Below the pieces are notes generated by a model that ran no database searches, was not told the origin of the DNA, and saw nothing but the letters and a program-made list of their open reading frames with translations. From a virus: a DNA stretch of 24,161 nucleotides. Positions 14,680-22,464 of the stretch are shown one piece after another. The stretch lies in IMG/VR virus record IMGVR_UViG_3300036766_000234, positions 1 to 24,161 of that record; one strand, given 5' to 3'. The first letter of the stretch is position 1, and each line of letters starts with the position of its first letter. A program made the translations under genes and the position numbers.

Positions 14680-15131
14680 TAGCTTATCCTTCTAAAACTT
14701 CTCAATAACTTGTGATGACCGTCTGCGCCAGCAACTTTGACAAAATCGCTTTCTTGAGTAATAACCCCGTGCGCACGAACTCGCTCAACTATTGATTTCT
14801 GTATCTCTATTGGCAAATCAGACTCATCCATTGCAAGACAGTTAGATAGTTCTTGCTTTGTTTGAGCGACCTTTCCACCTAATTGGGCCTCTAGATTCTT
14901 TATGTACTCTCTGTGCTTAAGCAATGAGACTGGATTCTTAGGATCTGAAGGGGCCTCTATGATACCTAGCGAGGCAATCAGGGCTTGATTATTACTCATT
15001 AGAGCGTTCTCATATAGGTCTTTTATTCTCAATTCATATTGAGTTGGTGGCAACTTTTCATCGTTATCACCATTCTGAATATCTTTAAGGCTTCCTCTAT
15101 CTGATTGCTGCTTAACTCTTCTAATTGACAT
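14679..15131 (-). CDS. Unknown protein, 150 aa
   Basis: A charged, mostly helical 150-aa protein with no recognised family. Residues 1-30 are polar and probably flexible. Residues 32-60 (a YELRIKDLYENAL helix, then a SLGIIEAP turn) and 70-96 look helical. Residues 98-150 contain a SDLPIEIQKSIVERV helix and a basic end (LLRSFRRIS). No cysteine cluster or membrane span is present. It starts 7 nt after the 267-aa gene with a weak AAGGG site and overlaps the membrane-segment gene by 1 nt. Placement in the run between the MerR-like gene and the recombination genes gives no specific clue. Confidence 0.8.
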   Translation of the reverse strand: MSIRRVKQQSDRGSLKDIQNGDNDEKLPPTQYELRIKDLYENALMSNNQALIASLGIIEAPSDPKNPVSLLKHREYIKNLEAQLGGKVAQTKQELSNCLAMDESDLPIEIQKSIVERVRAHGVITQESDFVKVAGADGHHKLLRSFRRIS

Positions 15132-15138
15132 TGGGCCC

Positions 15139-15942
15139 TTAACGAGTTTTTGTGAAATTACCAGTGAACTTAGCGCGCGTAATTTTCTTGCTCATTCTAG
15201 TAGCGGGTTCTTTAAATGAGCCATTGTTTTTGTTAAGTCTCTTTTTAGAGATCTTAACGCCAGCCTTCTTACCGTTCTTCTTTTCGGACTGTTCGGGCTT
15301 CTCTTGAACTAGAATTCCGAATTTCTTTGCAGCAGCGGCCAATTCATTAATTGCATCTGGCAAATTTTTAGCCGCAGTCTTCTCAACTAGTTCTCCTAGT
15401 GCTTCTTTTAGGTTATCACGCTCTTGCAACTCAGAAATGACGCGGGCTCTATAAGCTTGGCGACCTTCTTTTGTGTCCAAAGGAATATCCTTCTTATCAC
15501 AATCAGAAGCAATTTGATTGATCAAATCAGCAGCTACAGTGTTAGCACCTGTCTGACCAATGGTGAGTGGAAGACCATATCCATGATCAGTTGGTAACTG
15601 ATTAAGGTCGGTTAGCTCCACAAATGTCTCTTGGGTTATATTTCCCCATCTTGAACTTTCACGAACTTTATCAAGCTTCTTTTGAACCCAAGAAAGGTCG
15701 TATTCTGAATCATACTCTTCTTCATGAAATCTATCAAACGCATTTTGTAATGCCAATAAGTCTTTTTGACCAGGAACAGTATTTGGGTCTAAATCCTGGA
15801 TATCTAACAGATGCTTAGCAAAACCACTAATTGGAACTATCAAATAGTTTAGTGCCGTAATTCCAGTGCTAACATATTTCTTAAGTAGTTTAGGGTTGCC
15901 AGAAATGAATTGCTTGAAATGTTTTTGTAGTTGTAGTTGCAT
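15139..15942 (-). CDS. Unknown protein with strongly basic C-terminal tail
   Basis: A 267-aa protein of unknown function. Residues 1-45 are basic and helical. Residues 60-135 contain several charged helices and a WVQKKLDKV segment. Residues 136-215 include a Gly-rich turn (HGYGLPLTIGQTG) and long helices. The last 50 residues (about 218-267) are dominated by Lys, Asn and Arg, the kind of tail that binds nucleic acid. No signal, membrane span or catalytic motif is visible. The ATG has an AGAAGAGAT-type ribosome-binding site and lies 2 nt after the MerR-like gene's stop, so the two are co-transcribed and possibly act together. Confidence 0.82.
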   Translation of the reverse strand: MQLQLQKHFKQFISGNPKLLKKYVSTGITALNYLIVPISGFAKHLLDIQDLDPNTVPGQKDLLALQNAFDRFHEEEYDSEYDLSWVQKKLDKVRESSRWGNITQETFVELTDLNQLPTDHGYGLPLTIGQTGANTVAADLINQIASDCDKKDIPLDTKEGRQAYRARVISELQERDNLKEALGELVEKTAAKNLPDAINELAAAAKKFGILVQEKPEQSEKKNGKKAGVKISKKRLNKNNGSFKEPATRMSKKITRAKFTGNFTKTR

Positions 15943-15944
15943 GA

Positions 15945-16898
15945 TTATCTCTTCTTAGATGGTTTTCTGCCACGCTTACGAGGCACTGTTTCAGTTTCTG
16001 CCGTTTCTATAACCTTAGGAACTGACAATAGTTCTTTTTGTGTTGGTTGAAACGATGATTTTGGTACGCCGTAATAAGCGTGGGAGGCATCGCCTACTGT
16101 GAACGCTTCGCAAGTTCCGCTTATATCACCATTAAAACTCATGGAGGTAACCGTTGGAGAGAGACTACCGAAGGGCTGGCTTGTAGAGCCGGTATAGTTG
16201 ATCTGTTGTGGAGTAGTGTCTAAATCAACACTTCGTGTAACCAACCCTTCAGTAGTATTTCCCCCGTACATATGCACACCTGTGTGCGTACGCATGTCTG
16301 TGATGGCATCATCAGATATCTCGATGCCACGGTTAAATAGCAGTCTTTCTATTTCGTCTGTATCAGTAAGATCATAAGTCTCAATGTTGATTGGAGTAGT
16401 AACTCCAGTATCAAGTAGGTCGTTAAAATCATTATTAAGTATAGCGACAGAATTAGCTGATGGCACTACATCGCCAGCATTCTTTCCATTTTCAATAAAA
16501 TTCTTTACAGCCTTAATGTGTTCAATGTCTCTTTGATCAGGAATAAACTTTTGAAAATGCTTTTGCACTTCCTCTTTCTTTGGCTTATTCTTCGAGTACT
16601 TAGGGGCTTCGACTGCGCCGTTAAGTTTTAATTGGAAATTGGATATCACATAAGCGGCAAAATCTTCTACTGAAGAATTGCTCTTACTGAACTCAACCGT
16701 TTTCTTTAGAAAAAGGGAAATTGCATCGCTGGAAGTATTTGATACCATAGTTGGCTCCGGTGAATCATCTTCTACGAGGATGGTGCCAGAATCAAGCTGG
16801 ATAGCTCCAGGGATCATACCCGCATGAAAATGCCTGTTTGCGGTAATGTATGATAGATCGTGTTTGTCGGCCCACTCCGTTAGTTTTATCTTCGGCAT
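15945..16898 (-). CDS. Protein with N-terminal MerR/excisionase-like HTH
   Basis: A 317-aa protein whose first 45 residues match the MerR/excisionase type of winged helix-turn-helix: LTEWADKHDLSYITANRHF, then AGMIPGAIQLDSGTILVED, the 'wing' strand pair. The rest (about 50-317) is polar and rich in Asp, Thr, Ser and Gly, with no recognisable effector or dimerisation domain; the C-terminus is basic (RKRGRKPSKKR, an AT-hook-like GRKP core). The HTH suggests DNA binding, perhaps as transcription regulator or replication-site binder. A perfect 12-bp palindrome lies 27 nt upstream of the start and could be its site. It follows dnaE after a 102-nt gap. The GRKP tail makes an architectural DNA-binding role also possible. 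Confidence 0.75.
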   Translation of the reverse strand: MPKIKLTEWADKHDLSYITANRHFHAGMIPGAIQLDSGTILVEDDSPEPTMVSNTSSDAISLFLKKTVEFSKSNSSVEDFAAYVISNFQLKLNGAVEAPKYSKNKPKKEEVQKHFQKFIPDQRDIEHIKAVKNFIENGKNAGDVVPSANSVAILNNDFNDLLDTGVTTPINIETYDLTDTDEIERLLFNRGIEISDDAITDMRTHTGVHMYGGNTTEGLVTRSVDLDTTPQQINYTGSTSQPFGSLSPTVTSMSFNGDISGTCEAFTVGDASHAYYGVPKSSFQPTQKELLSVPKVIETAETETVPRKRGRKPSKKR

Positions 16899-16924
16899 AA
16901 CTTTATTCCTTACTATGCACAGAT

Positions 16925-16936
16925 TTTGTATACAAA
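16925..16936. promoter_or_regulatory. Perfect 12-bp palindrome upstream of the HTH gene
   Basis: TTTGTATACAAA is its own reverse complement. It occupies the middle of the 102-nt gap between dnaE and the MerR-like HTH gene, starting 27 nt before that gene's ATG. Such a site could be an operator for a dimeric regulator, the adjacent HTH protein being the obvious candidate. I could not place a convincing -35/-10 pair around it. Confidence 0.4.
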
Positions 16937-17000
16937 TGTTATCATTCGTATCATTTCGCCAAATCTAGGGCGTTTTTGTTATCAACCAGCATCTTATATA

Positions 17001-20000
17001 TCAATCATCCTCAGAATCTTCTTCTAAATCGATTAACCCTTCATCATATAAAGTGTCTTCTAATTGATCGAGTATGTCCTGAGGATTCTTAGGTTTTTCG
17101 CTATCTGAGTCCTTTGGATTCGAACCGGACATTTTTGCCTTAGCTTCTTTGAGATTGATTTTCTTAGCTTTCATATCTCCTGGCAAAGATGGCGGAAGTG
17201 AAATATTGTATAATTGATCCAATATGACGCCCATGTTGTCCTCGTAATTATTTGTATTACCGGCAAAGTGCAATGCAATACCTATACCAAACGCACCCTT
17301 TTTGTTAATTTCTTGAATTCTTTGTTGAACCATTTTCCATCTGTCTGGAAAGATTGTGCAACTGCATTGGTCGCCCTGCTTATCCTCAATCACGGCTTTG
17401 ATCATGGGCTGGCCATAATACTTGCCTTCCTTCTTAACTCTAAACTCAAAGAAGTCTCTAATCAAAACCCTTACTGAATTCAAATTAGTTTTGTCTTTTG
17501 AACGCTTAATATCATGAATTGAAACAGAATCTCCTTCGAAGAACTTGCCATAAGCTACGGCTGGCTTACAGATGAACGACTCTCCCAAGTAGTACTGCTC
17601 TAGAGCATATAGTTCTGGCATCGTCCACTCGCCCTCAGCGGGCCAAGGATAGATGAACGTCTCTACTGACGGGTCATGCTTCTTCAGCCATACCTGCAAT
17701 TTCTTACGATAGTCTGAGCAGTATAGAAATAGGAGCTTGCGAGGGACATTGAACGAGTCAAGCGCTCCACATGCTGCCAACGCCTGAATATTGTTTGCTC
17801 TAACTGACTTAGAACTAACTCTAGTCATGAAGTCAAAGAAGTCCTTGAAAGGCCTCTTTTCAATAATGTCCTTAATAGCTTCTTCGCCAACAAACTTGAT
17901 AGCATCCAAACCAGTAACTAATCTATTACCATCTTCAATCGAATAGACTAATTGAGCCTTATTAATATCTGGCGGAACTATCTTGACACGATGCTTTCGC
18001 AATTCCTTCTTAATCTTCTCAATATTGCTACTTGCATCTGGCGAGTTAGACTTAACCTCTGCCATTAAGTTGGCCATCAAGAACTCAACAGGATAATGGG
18101 CCTTAAGATAAGCAGTCTTATAGCTTGTCATAGAATACAAAATGGAATGAGACATATTGAAACCGTAACCTTGGAACTTGTCTACGACTTCGTCCCAGAT
18201 TCTTTTGGCAATAGCTTCGTTAACGTTATTGTTGTTTACGGCGTCTCTAATAAACTCAGCCCTCCACTCTTGAGCCTTCTTTGGATTCTTACCCTTTTCT
18301 TTGGTCAACTTACGCAAACGGTCGGCAGAGTGCAAACTCCAGCCAGCTACGTCCTGAGCGAGATACATAAGTGACTCTTCGTACAGACCGAATCCGAATG
18401 TATTGTTGAACGCTCGTCCAAGTGTTGGATGTAACAAAGCGAAGGGCTTCTTACCATCCTTAGTTAGGATGAAGTCATTACGCATATCTCTTGCAGAAGG
18501 ACGAGCCAACGAATTGATGTAGCTAATATCATTGACAGAGCGCGGTTTAATACGCCTACCTAAATCTATAGTGCCTCCGCTAGTTCCTAGCTGGAAAACA
18601 CAGAACGTATCTCCATTTGAGATAATATCATAAGCCTCTTGGTCATAAACATCATAATCAAGATTGTCAGGAGGCATAACTTTACCAGAAGCTTTAATGA
18701 GCTTCATCGTCTGACCAATGATGTCAAGCGTAGAAAGGCCAAGAGTATCCATCTTGACTAGACCGTTCTCTTCGGCCTTATCCTTATCGTACTCGATTGC
18801 TAGGGCGCCATCTTTATCTTTTCTTAAAGGTACAAGTCCGGTGAGAGGTCTTGCAGAGATAATGATACCGCCTGCATGTGTAGACCAAGCACGGTATTTG
18901 CCACAGATATCTTTATACTGCTCAAACTGTGGATATTTCTTGGCATACTCGGCGAAAAGTGGAACCTTTGTGAGAGCATCATCAATAGAATGGATTTCTG
19001 CTGGAATACAGTCAGCGACTTCATTTCCAATCTTAACTGCCGCATCTTTAGATCCGCCTAGCTCACAAGCTCTGGCGATGTCTCTAACATACACCTTTGG
19101 CGTGATGGTATTAACGTTGGACACGTGAGCCACGTTTTCCTCACCATATTTCTTTCGCAAGTAGTTCTGAACCTTCTCACGACCTGACGGAGCAAAATCC
19201 GTATCAATATCAGGAAAGCTTGACTTTTCCTTGTTGTGGAATCGTGCAAAGATCAAGTTATACTTTATTGGGTCAGCCTGATGGATTCCTAGCAAATATG
19301 CCACCAATGAGCCTCCCACGGATCCTCGACCCTCGCCAACTGCAATTTCATGACTTCTGGCCCAATCTATAAAATCAGCCACGATGAGCATGTAGCTGGA
19401 GAAGCCGTGGTACTCCAAAACGTCTAGCTCCTCATCTATACGCTTATCATATTGAACTCTCTGTTCAGATGAAAGGTTCTTCACACGAGAGTCAAAACGA
19501 ACAACGCAACGGTAGCGTAGAAATAATTTGTCTTCATCTAATTTCTGCAACTCATCTGGTTGCGTTGCTACCCATTCTCGGAACGCATCATAGTCAAGTT
19601 CGTCCTTGACTGGGAAAATTGGCAGCTCTTTACCTGATGGGTTTGAGTACTTAGGATCAATCCACTCTGGAGTTTCGCATAGATTAGCAAAGTAGATTGT
19701 ATTATCACACAATTGTTGCGCCGTCTCTTCTCCATAATTTCTAGAGAAGAAAGCTTTCACTTCATCCCCAGTCTTTAGATAGAAATCTGGAACGGTGTAT
19801 CGTAAACGAAAATTAGAGAAAACTGGCTGATGTGAGCCGATGGCCAAGAAGACATCGTGCGTCTCTGACTCTTCCTTGGTCAGGTAATGAGTATTGCAAG
19901 CGGCAACAACACGAATGTTGTGCTTCTTACCCAAATTGATAAGTTGTCTGTTCAAAAAGAACTGATCGATTTCATCATTAAAGATGTTCGATCCTCGCTT

Positions 20001-20534
20001 CATATTGTTGGGCTGAACTTCAATTCCAAGATTATCTCCAAAGAGCGCCTTGAGTTTGAGTAAAGTTTTCTCGGCTTCATCAGACTTGTGATTCATAAGA
20101 AGCTGGCTGATGATACCGTTGCCGCAAGCGGTGAGGCAAATCAATCCCTCTGAATATTGCTCAAGCAACTTCCAATCCAAAACGGAATATACACGCTTAC
20201 CAACGAAGGAGCTTTGATCGAAACCCTTCTTATTCAGAGTTAATAGGTTTCGGTAACCGACAGCATTCTTAGCTATCAGAATAACATGTCGAAATTTTTC
20301 ATTGATGTTCGATGCATCATCTTGAAAATAACATTCGCATCCAATGATAAGCTTAACGCCAGTATCTTTGGAAGCCTTCCAAGCGTCCCATGTGCCTGCT
20401 AACGACCCGTGGTCTGTTACTGCAATGGCTGTCTGCCCTAATTCTTTGGCACGTTTAAGAAGTGCCTTGGGCGTAATAAGAGAATCGAGAATAGAAAACT
20501 GAGTTTGATTATGCAATGAGACAAAATCGGTCAT
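17001..20534 (-). CDS. dnaE: DNA polymerase III alpha subunit (DnaE type)
   Basis: A full-length 1177-aa family C replicative polymerase (E. coli alpha 1160 aa). Order: PHP domain about 1-280; palm and thumb from about 370; catalytic aspartates D442 and D444 in FPDIDTDF and D596 in KMDTLGL, with GRGSVGGSL at 402-410; fingers with the HPTLGRAFN and YEESLMYLAQ motifs and the nucleotide-binding FNMSHSILYSMTSYKTAYLKAHYP block (about 792-815, shown in part only by key residues F792, H796, Y803); helix-hairpin-helix ending in AACGALDSF; OB-fold about 1000-1110; and an acidic tail. PHP motif I reads SLHNQTQFS where active family members have HLHxH, so two histidines are missing while TDHG is kept. 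No clamp-binding QxxLF motif is obvious. AGGAGGT at 20544-20538 gives strong initiation. It is DnaE, not PolC, because no exonuclease is inserted. Confidence 0.96.
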   Translation of the reverse strand: MTDFVSLHNQTQFSILDSLITPKALLKRAKELGQTAIAVTDHGSLAGTWDAWKASKDTGVKLIIGCECYFQDDASNINEKFRHVILIAKNAVGYRNLLTLNKKGFDQSSFVGKRVYSVLDWKLLEQYSEGLICLTACGNGIISQLLMNHKSDEAEKTLLKLKALFGDNLGIEVQPNNMKRGSNIFNDEIDQFFLNRQLINLGKKHNIRVVAACNTHYLTKEESETHDVFLAIGSHQPVFSNFRLRYTVPDFYLKTGDEVKAFFSRNYGEETAQQLCDNTIYFANLCETPEWIDPKYSNPSGKELPIFPVKDELDYDAFREWVATQPDELQKLDEDKLFLRYRCVVRFDSRVKNLSSEQRVQYDKRIDEELDVLEYHGFSSYMLIVADFIDWARSHEIAVGEGRGSVGGSLVAYLLGIHQADPIKYNLIFARFHNKEKSSFPDIDTDFAPSGREKVQNYLRKKYGEENVAHVSNVNTITPKVYVRDIARACELGGSKDAAVKIGNEVADCIPAEIHSIDDALTKVPLFAEYAKKYPQFEQYKDICGKYRAWSTHAGGIIISARPLTGLVPLRKDKDGALAIEYDKDKAEENGLVKMDTLGLSTLDIIGQTMKLIKASGKVMPPDNLDYDVYDQEAYDIISNGDTFCVFQLGTSGGTIDLGRRIKPRSVNDISYINSLARPSARDMRNDFILTKDGKKPFALLHPTLGRAFNNTFGFGLYEESLMYLAQDVAGWSLHSADRLRKLTKEKGKNPKKAQEWRAEFIRDAVNNNNVNEAIAKRIWDEVVDKFQGYGFNMSHSILYSMTSYKTAYLKAHYPVEFLMANLMAEVKSNSPDASSNIEKIKKELRKHRVKIVPPDINKAQLVYSIEDGNRLVTGLDAIKFVGEEAIKDIIEKRPFKDFFDFMTRVSSKSVRANNIQALAACGALDSFNVPRKLLFLYCSDYRKKLQVWLKKHDPSVETFIYPWPAEGEWTMPELYALEQYYLGESFICKPAVAYGKFFEGDSVSIHDIKRSKDKTNLNSVRVLIRDFFEFRVKKEGKYYGQPMIKAVIEDKQGDQCSCTIFPDRWKMVQQRIQEINKKGAFGIGIALHFAGNTNNYEDNMGVILDQLYNISLPPSLPGDMKAKKINLKEAKAKMSGSNPKDSDSEKPKNPQDILDQLEDTLYDEGLIDLEEDSEDD

Positions 20535-20596
20535 AAGACCTCCTGTAGGGTTTGTATTATGACAGCAGCATATCTAACTCACTCTTGGAGCGTTTT

Positions 20597-20617
20597 CAGT
20601 CTAATATATGTAGACTG
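20597..20617. repeat. Inverted repeat in the dnaE leader
   Basis: CAGTCTA (20597-20603) and TAGACTG (20611-20617) are perfect 7-bp arms around a 7-nt AT loop, about 63 nt before the dnaE start. Read on the minus strand it can form an RNA hairpin in the dnaE leader, but no T-run follows, so it is not a normal terminator. It may be an operator or a leader structure. Confidence 0.35.
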
Positions 20618-20643
20618 CGTATGCGAGGCCAGGGAATACGGCG

Positions 20644-20793
20644 TTAATGGTTTATGAAATTATTGAAAACAAAATTATTTAAACGCTGAAATGTAATGCT
20701 ATTATCTCCGCACAAAAATGCACAATTTGACGCTCTGCTACACTCTATATGGTGCGCACTTCTGAATTTAGTAACATCTTTTACTTTAATCAT
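20644..20793 (-). CDS. Possible small ORF (49 aa) coupled to the HNH gene
   Basis: An ATG overlaps the TGA of the HNH gene as ATGA (20793-20790), followed by 49 codons to a TAA at 20644-20646. This fills most of the 255-nt gap before dnaE. The peptide is slightly basic, with three Cys (18, 24, 28), two adjacent His (14-15) and an Asn/Phe-rich end (RLNNFVFNNF). No family recognised, and there is no ribosome-binding site apart from coupling. It may be a real small protein or just an open stretch that remained after an HNH insertion. Confidence 0.35.
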   Translation of the reverse strand: MIKVKDVTKFRSAHHIECSRASNCAFLCGDNSITFQRLNNFVFNNFINH

Positions 20794-21515
20794 TTTCTAG
20801 CACCATCAATCAAATTTTGTTTAGCCGAATACGGACGCAAATTACTTAATGCCCAACAATCCTTAAAAGATTGATCTTCCATTGAAATATAAATGAATTG
20901 ACTGTGCGGAATAATATGATCTATCTGCCAAGTCCAAGTTGTTGGATCATTATCGTCCCAAGTCTTAGACTTATAATTTCCGTGGTTATTCCATGTCATC
21001 CATGACTCAAACTGATTTTCAAGATGTTCTTTCAATTCTTGCATGGTGTATGACAAAAACATAACTATAGAATCATAATTCTTATTCGATCCACTCTTTT
21101 TAATATTGTAACCAATAGCGCTTGATAATAATGCCCTAAGCTTGAATTTAGGATCTATCTTGCGGCGATCCTTCTGATAACTCTTCTTATATATGGCAAT
21201 TTTTTCTTCATTTTCTTTATTATATTTTTTAGATGATGCTACTATTTGAGCTTTATTGCGCTTATAGTAAGCCCTATTGTAGACAAGTTTATTATCTTTG
21301 TTTCCAATATAGTATAGCTTTCTATATTGAGAAGATTTCTGACCTTGTTGATATTTTTTAACTCTAATATGAATTAGTTTCTTATTATCTTGATAATAAG
21401 ACTTCTTACTAAAACTGATACAACTTTTACACCACCCACTTTTCTTGAGAAATTGGGCTGGAGAAAAATCTCCTTCATTTTTATCAAAATGACATTTATG
21501 GCATACTTTGGTCAC
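20790..21515 (-). CDS. Free-standing HNH endonuclease with N-terminal zinc finger
   Basis: A 241-aa HNH nuclease starting at GTG, whose codon overlaps the TGA of the peptidase gene (GTGA). The zinc finger is C5, C8, C29, C32. Residues 40-120 are a Lys/Tyr-rich helical array, likely DNA-binding. The nuclease module has the pattern MTWNNHG (173-179) and then WQIDHIIPHSQF, with Asp199-His200, and SNLRPYSAKQN (Asn225, Asn234), the common HNH layout where a WxIDHIxP strand precedes the metal-binding helix. The gene lies between the peptidase gene and dnaE. Codons and AT-richness look more extreme than in its neighbours, which fits an acquired homing endonuclease. Its architecture matches the HNH protein at 9125-9745, although the nuclease modules differ. 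Confidence 0.87.
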   Translation of the reverse strand: MTKVCHKCHFDKNEGDFSPAQFLKKSGWCKSCISFSKKSYYQDNKKLIHIRVKKYQQGQKSSQYRKLYYIGNKDNKLVYNRAYYKRNKAQIVASSKKYNKENEEKIAIYKKSYQKDRRKIDPKFKLRALLSSAIGYNIKKSGSNKNYDSIVMFLSYTMQELKEHLENQFESWMTWNNHGNYKSKTWDDNDPTTWTWQIDHIIPHSQFIYISMEDQSFKDCWALSNLRPYSAKQNLIDGARK

Positions 21516-22183
21516 GTTGTCTTATATATCATTGATTTCAGATCTTTTTCGTCAAGGCCTTCGCTATTGTTGTAAAAATAAGCAATGTTCTTAAATTGCT
21601 CTTTCCAAAACTTTTTATTTCGTGACTTTTTAGTAAGTAATGTTTGTAGGTCATCAAAATTGAGTCTACGATGACGGAATAGTGCATGAGCGACTATAGT
21701 TACATCTTGCCAATGAGCGTGAAGTTCATGTTGAACTTCTCTCATTAACTTTTGTTTATAAAGGCTTCTTTTAATACCTGGTGAGGCCAAATTGTACTTT
21801 ATTATAACACTTCTGGCTGCTTTATTATCATCAGTTGAACCATCGATAATAAAAGAAGGGGTCTGCCGGGATCCTGAAATACTCTTAAATAAAGACTTCT
21901 CAGCAATCAAGCCGGCATAATTAACTCCTATTTCAGCTCTAATTAGAGAGTTTAGCAAATCTAAATCCTCCATATTATCAAAATCGCTGGGAACGTCGTA
22001 ATGTGTAACTCCATGAATTCTTTTAAGTTTCTTATTCTCAAATACAGAAACTGAATTGACCTTCATGCAGTGCAAAAGGGCATAGATCGTATGTCCGGCC
22101 TCATGAAATGAGGTAGAAATAAACTCGTGAGTTTTCGTTACTTTCTTTCTAATTTCGGAAATAGACCCTGTTCCTTTTGCCAT
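21512..22183 (-). CDS. Stand-alone M41 (FtsH-type) zinc metallopeptidase
   Basis: A 223-aa protein with the FtsH peptidase signature FHEAGHTIYAL (His27, Glu28, His31 from the ATG at 22183) and a later segment AGLIAEKSLF, then GSTDDNKAARS, the counterpart of the FtsH region that carries the third zinc ligand, an Asp (about D120 here). The remaining sequence is helical, as in the M41 domain. No AAA+ domain and no membrane segment are present, so unlike FtsH it cannot unfold substrates itself. It might process folded or partly unfolded targets or work with another factor. A GTG at 22189 is an alternative start, but the ATG has GGGGTG just upstream. It follows two small unknown genes and the trigger factor gene, which suggests a role in protein quality or phage protein processing. 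Confidence 0.83.
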   Translation of the reverse strand: MAKGTGSISEIRKKVTKTHEFISTSFHEAGHTIYALLHCMKVNSVSVFENKKLKRIHGVTHYDVPSDFDNMEDLDLLNSLIRAEIGVNYAGLIAEKSLFKSISGSRQTPSFIIDGSTDDNKAARSVIIKYNLASPGIKRSLYKQKLMREVQHELHAHWQDVTIVAHALFRHRRLNFDDLQTLLTKKSRNKKFWKEQFKNIAYFYNNSEGLDEKDLKSMIYKTT

Positions 22184-22185
22184 TA

Positions 22186-22464
22186 TCACCCCGTTCTGAG
22201 AAGTAATGCCTCAAAATCATTGAGGATTTGGTCACAGTCAGCCTTCTTACACTTAGCGTTGATCTTATCAGCGCCGAATGGACCCGTCACTATTAAGTCC
22301 GGATTATCGGCATATAGCAATCCTGCCTGTGTAAAGTGTGCTGCTTCTGTGAACCCATTACTTTTCAGAACTTCGAGTAAAGCTTGATCAACTGGACGGT
22401 CCAGTTTGAACGAAATTTGCTTCCGCCCACAACAAGCTACTATTACGAACTTCTCAACCTTCAT
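22186..22464 (-). CDS. Unknown small protein with Cys residues, 92 aa
   Basis: A 92-aa protein. It starts with a strand (KFVIVACCGRK), followed by SFKLDRPVDQALLEVL (a helix), GFTEAAHFTQAGLLYADNPDLIVTGPFGADKI (two helices or strands with a Gly-rich turn; shown only in part, residues about 37-68), then the segment KCKKADCDQIL and a helix. Four cysteines (CC at 10-11, two near 72 and 77) could be a metal or redox site. The layout looks conserved and compact, but I cannot name a family. Start overlaps the previous stop (TAATG), and the stop overlaps the GTG alternative start of the peptidase gene. Confidence 0.78.
   Translation of the reverse strand: MKVEKFVIVACCGRKQISFKLDRPVDQALLEVLKSNGFTEAAHFTQAGLLYADNPDLIVTGPFGADKINAKCKKADCDQILNDFEALLLRTG

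Noticed and set aside
17214-19128. Open frames on the plus strand opposite dnaE
   Set aside because: Short, without ribosome-binding sites or protein motifs, and antisense to a strongly conserved gene: shadows.
17001-20534. Intein, intron or frameshift in dnaE
   Set aside because: Length and motif order match normal DnaE without inserts or breaks.
22184-22189. GTG start at 22189 for the peptidase gene
   Set aside because: The ATG two codons later has GGGGTG directly upstream. Not excluded, but less likely.
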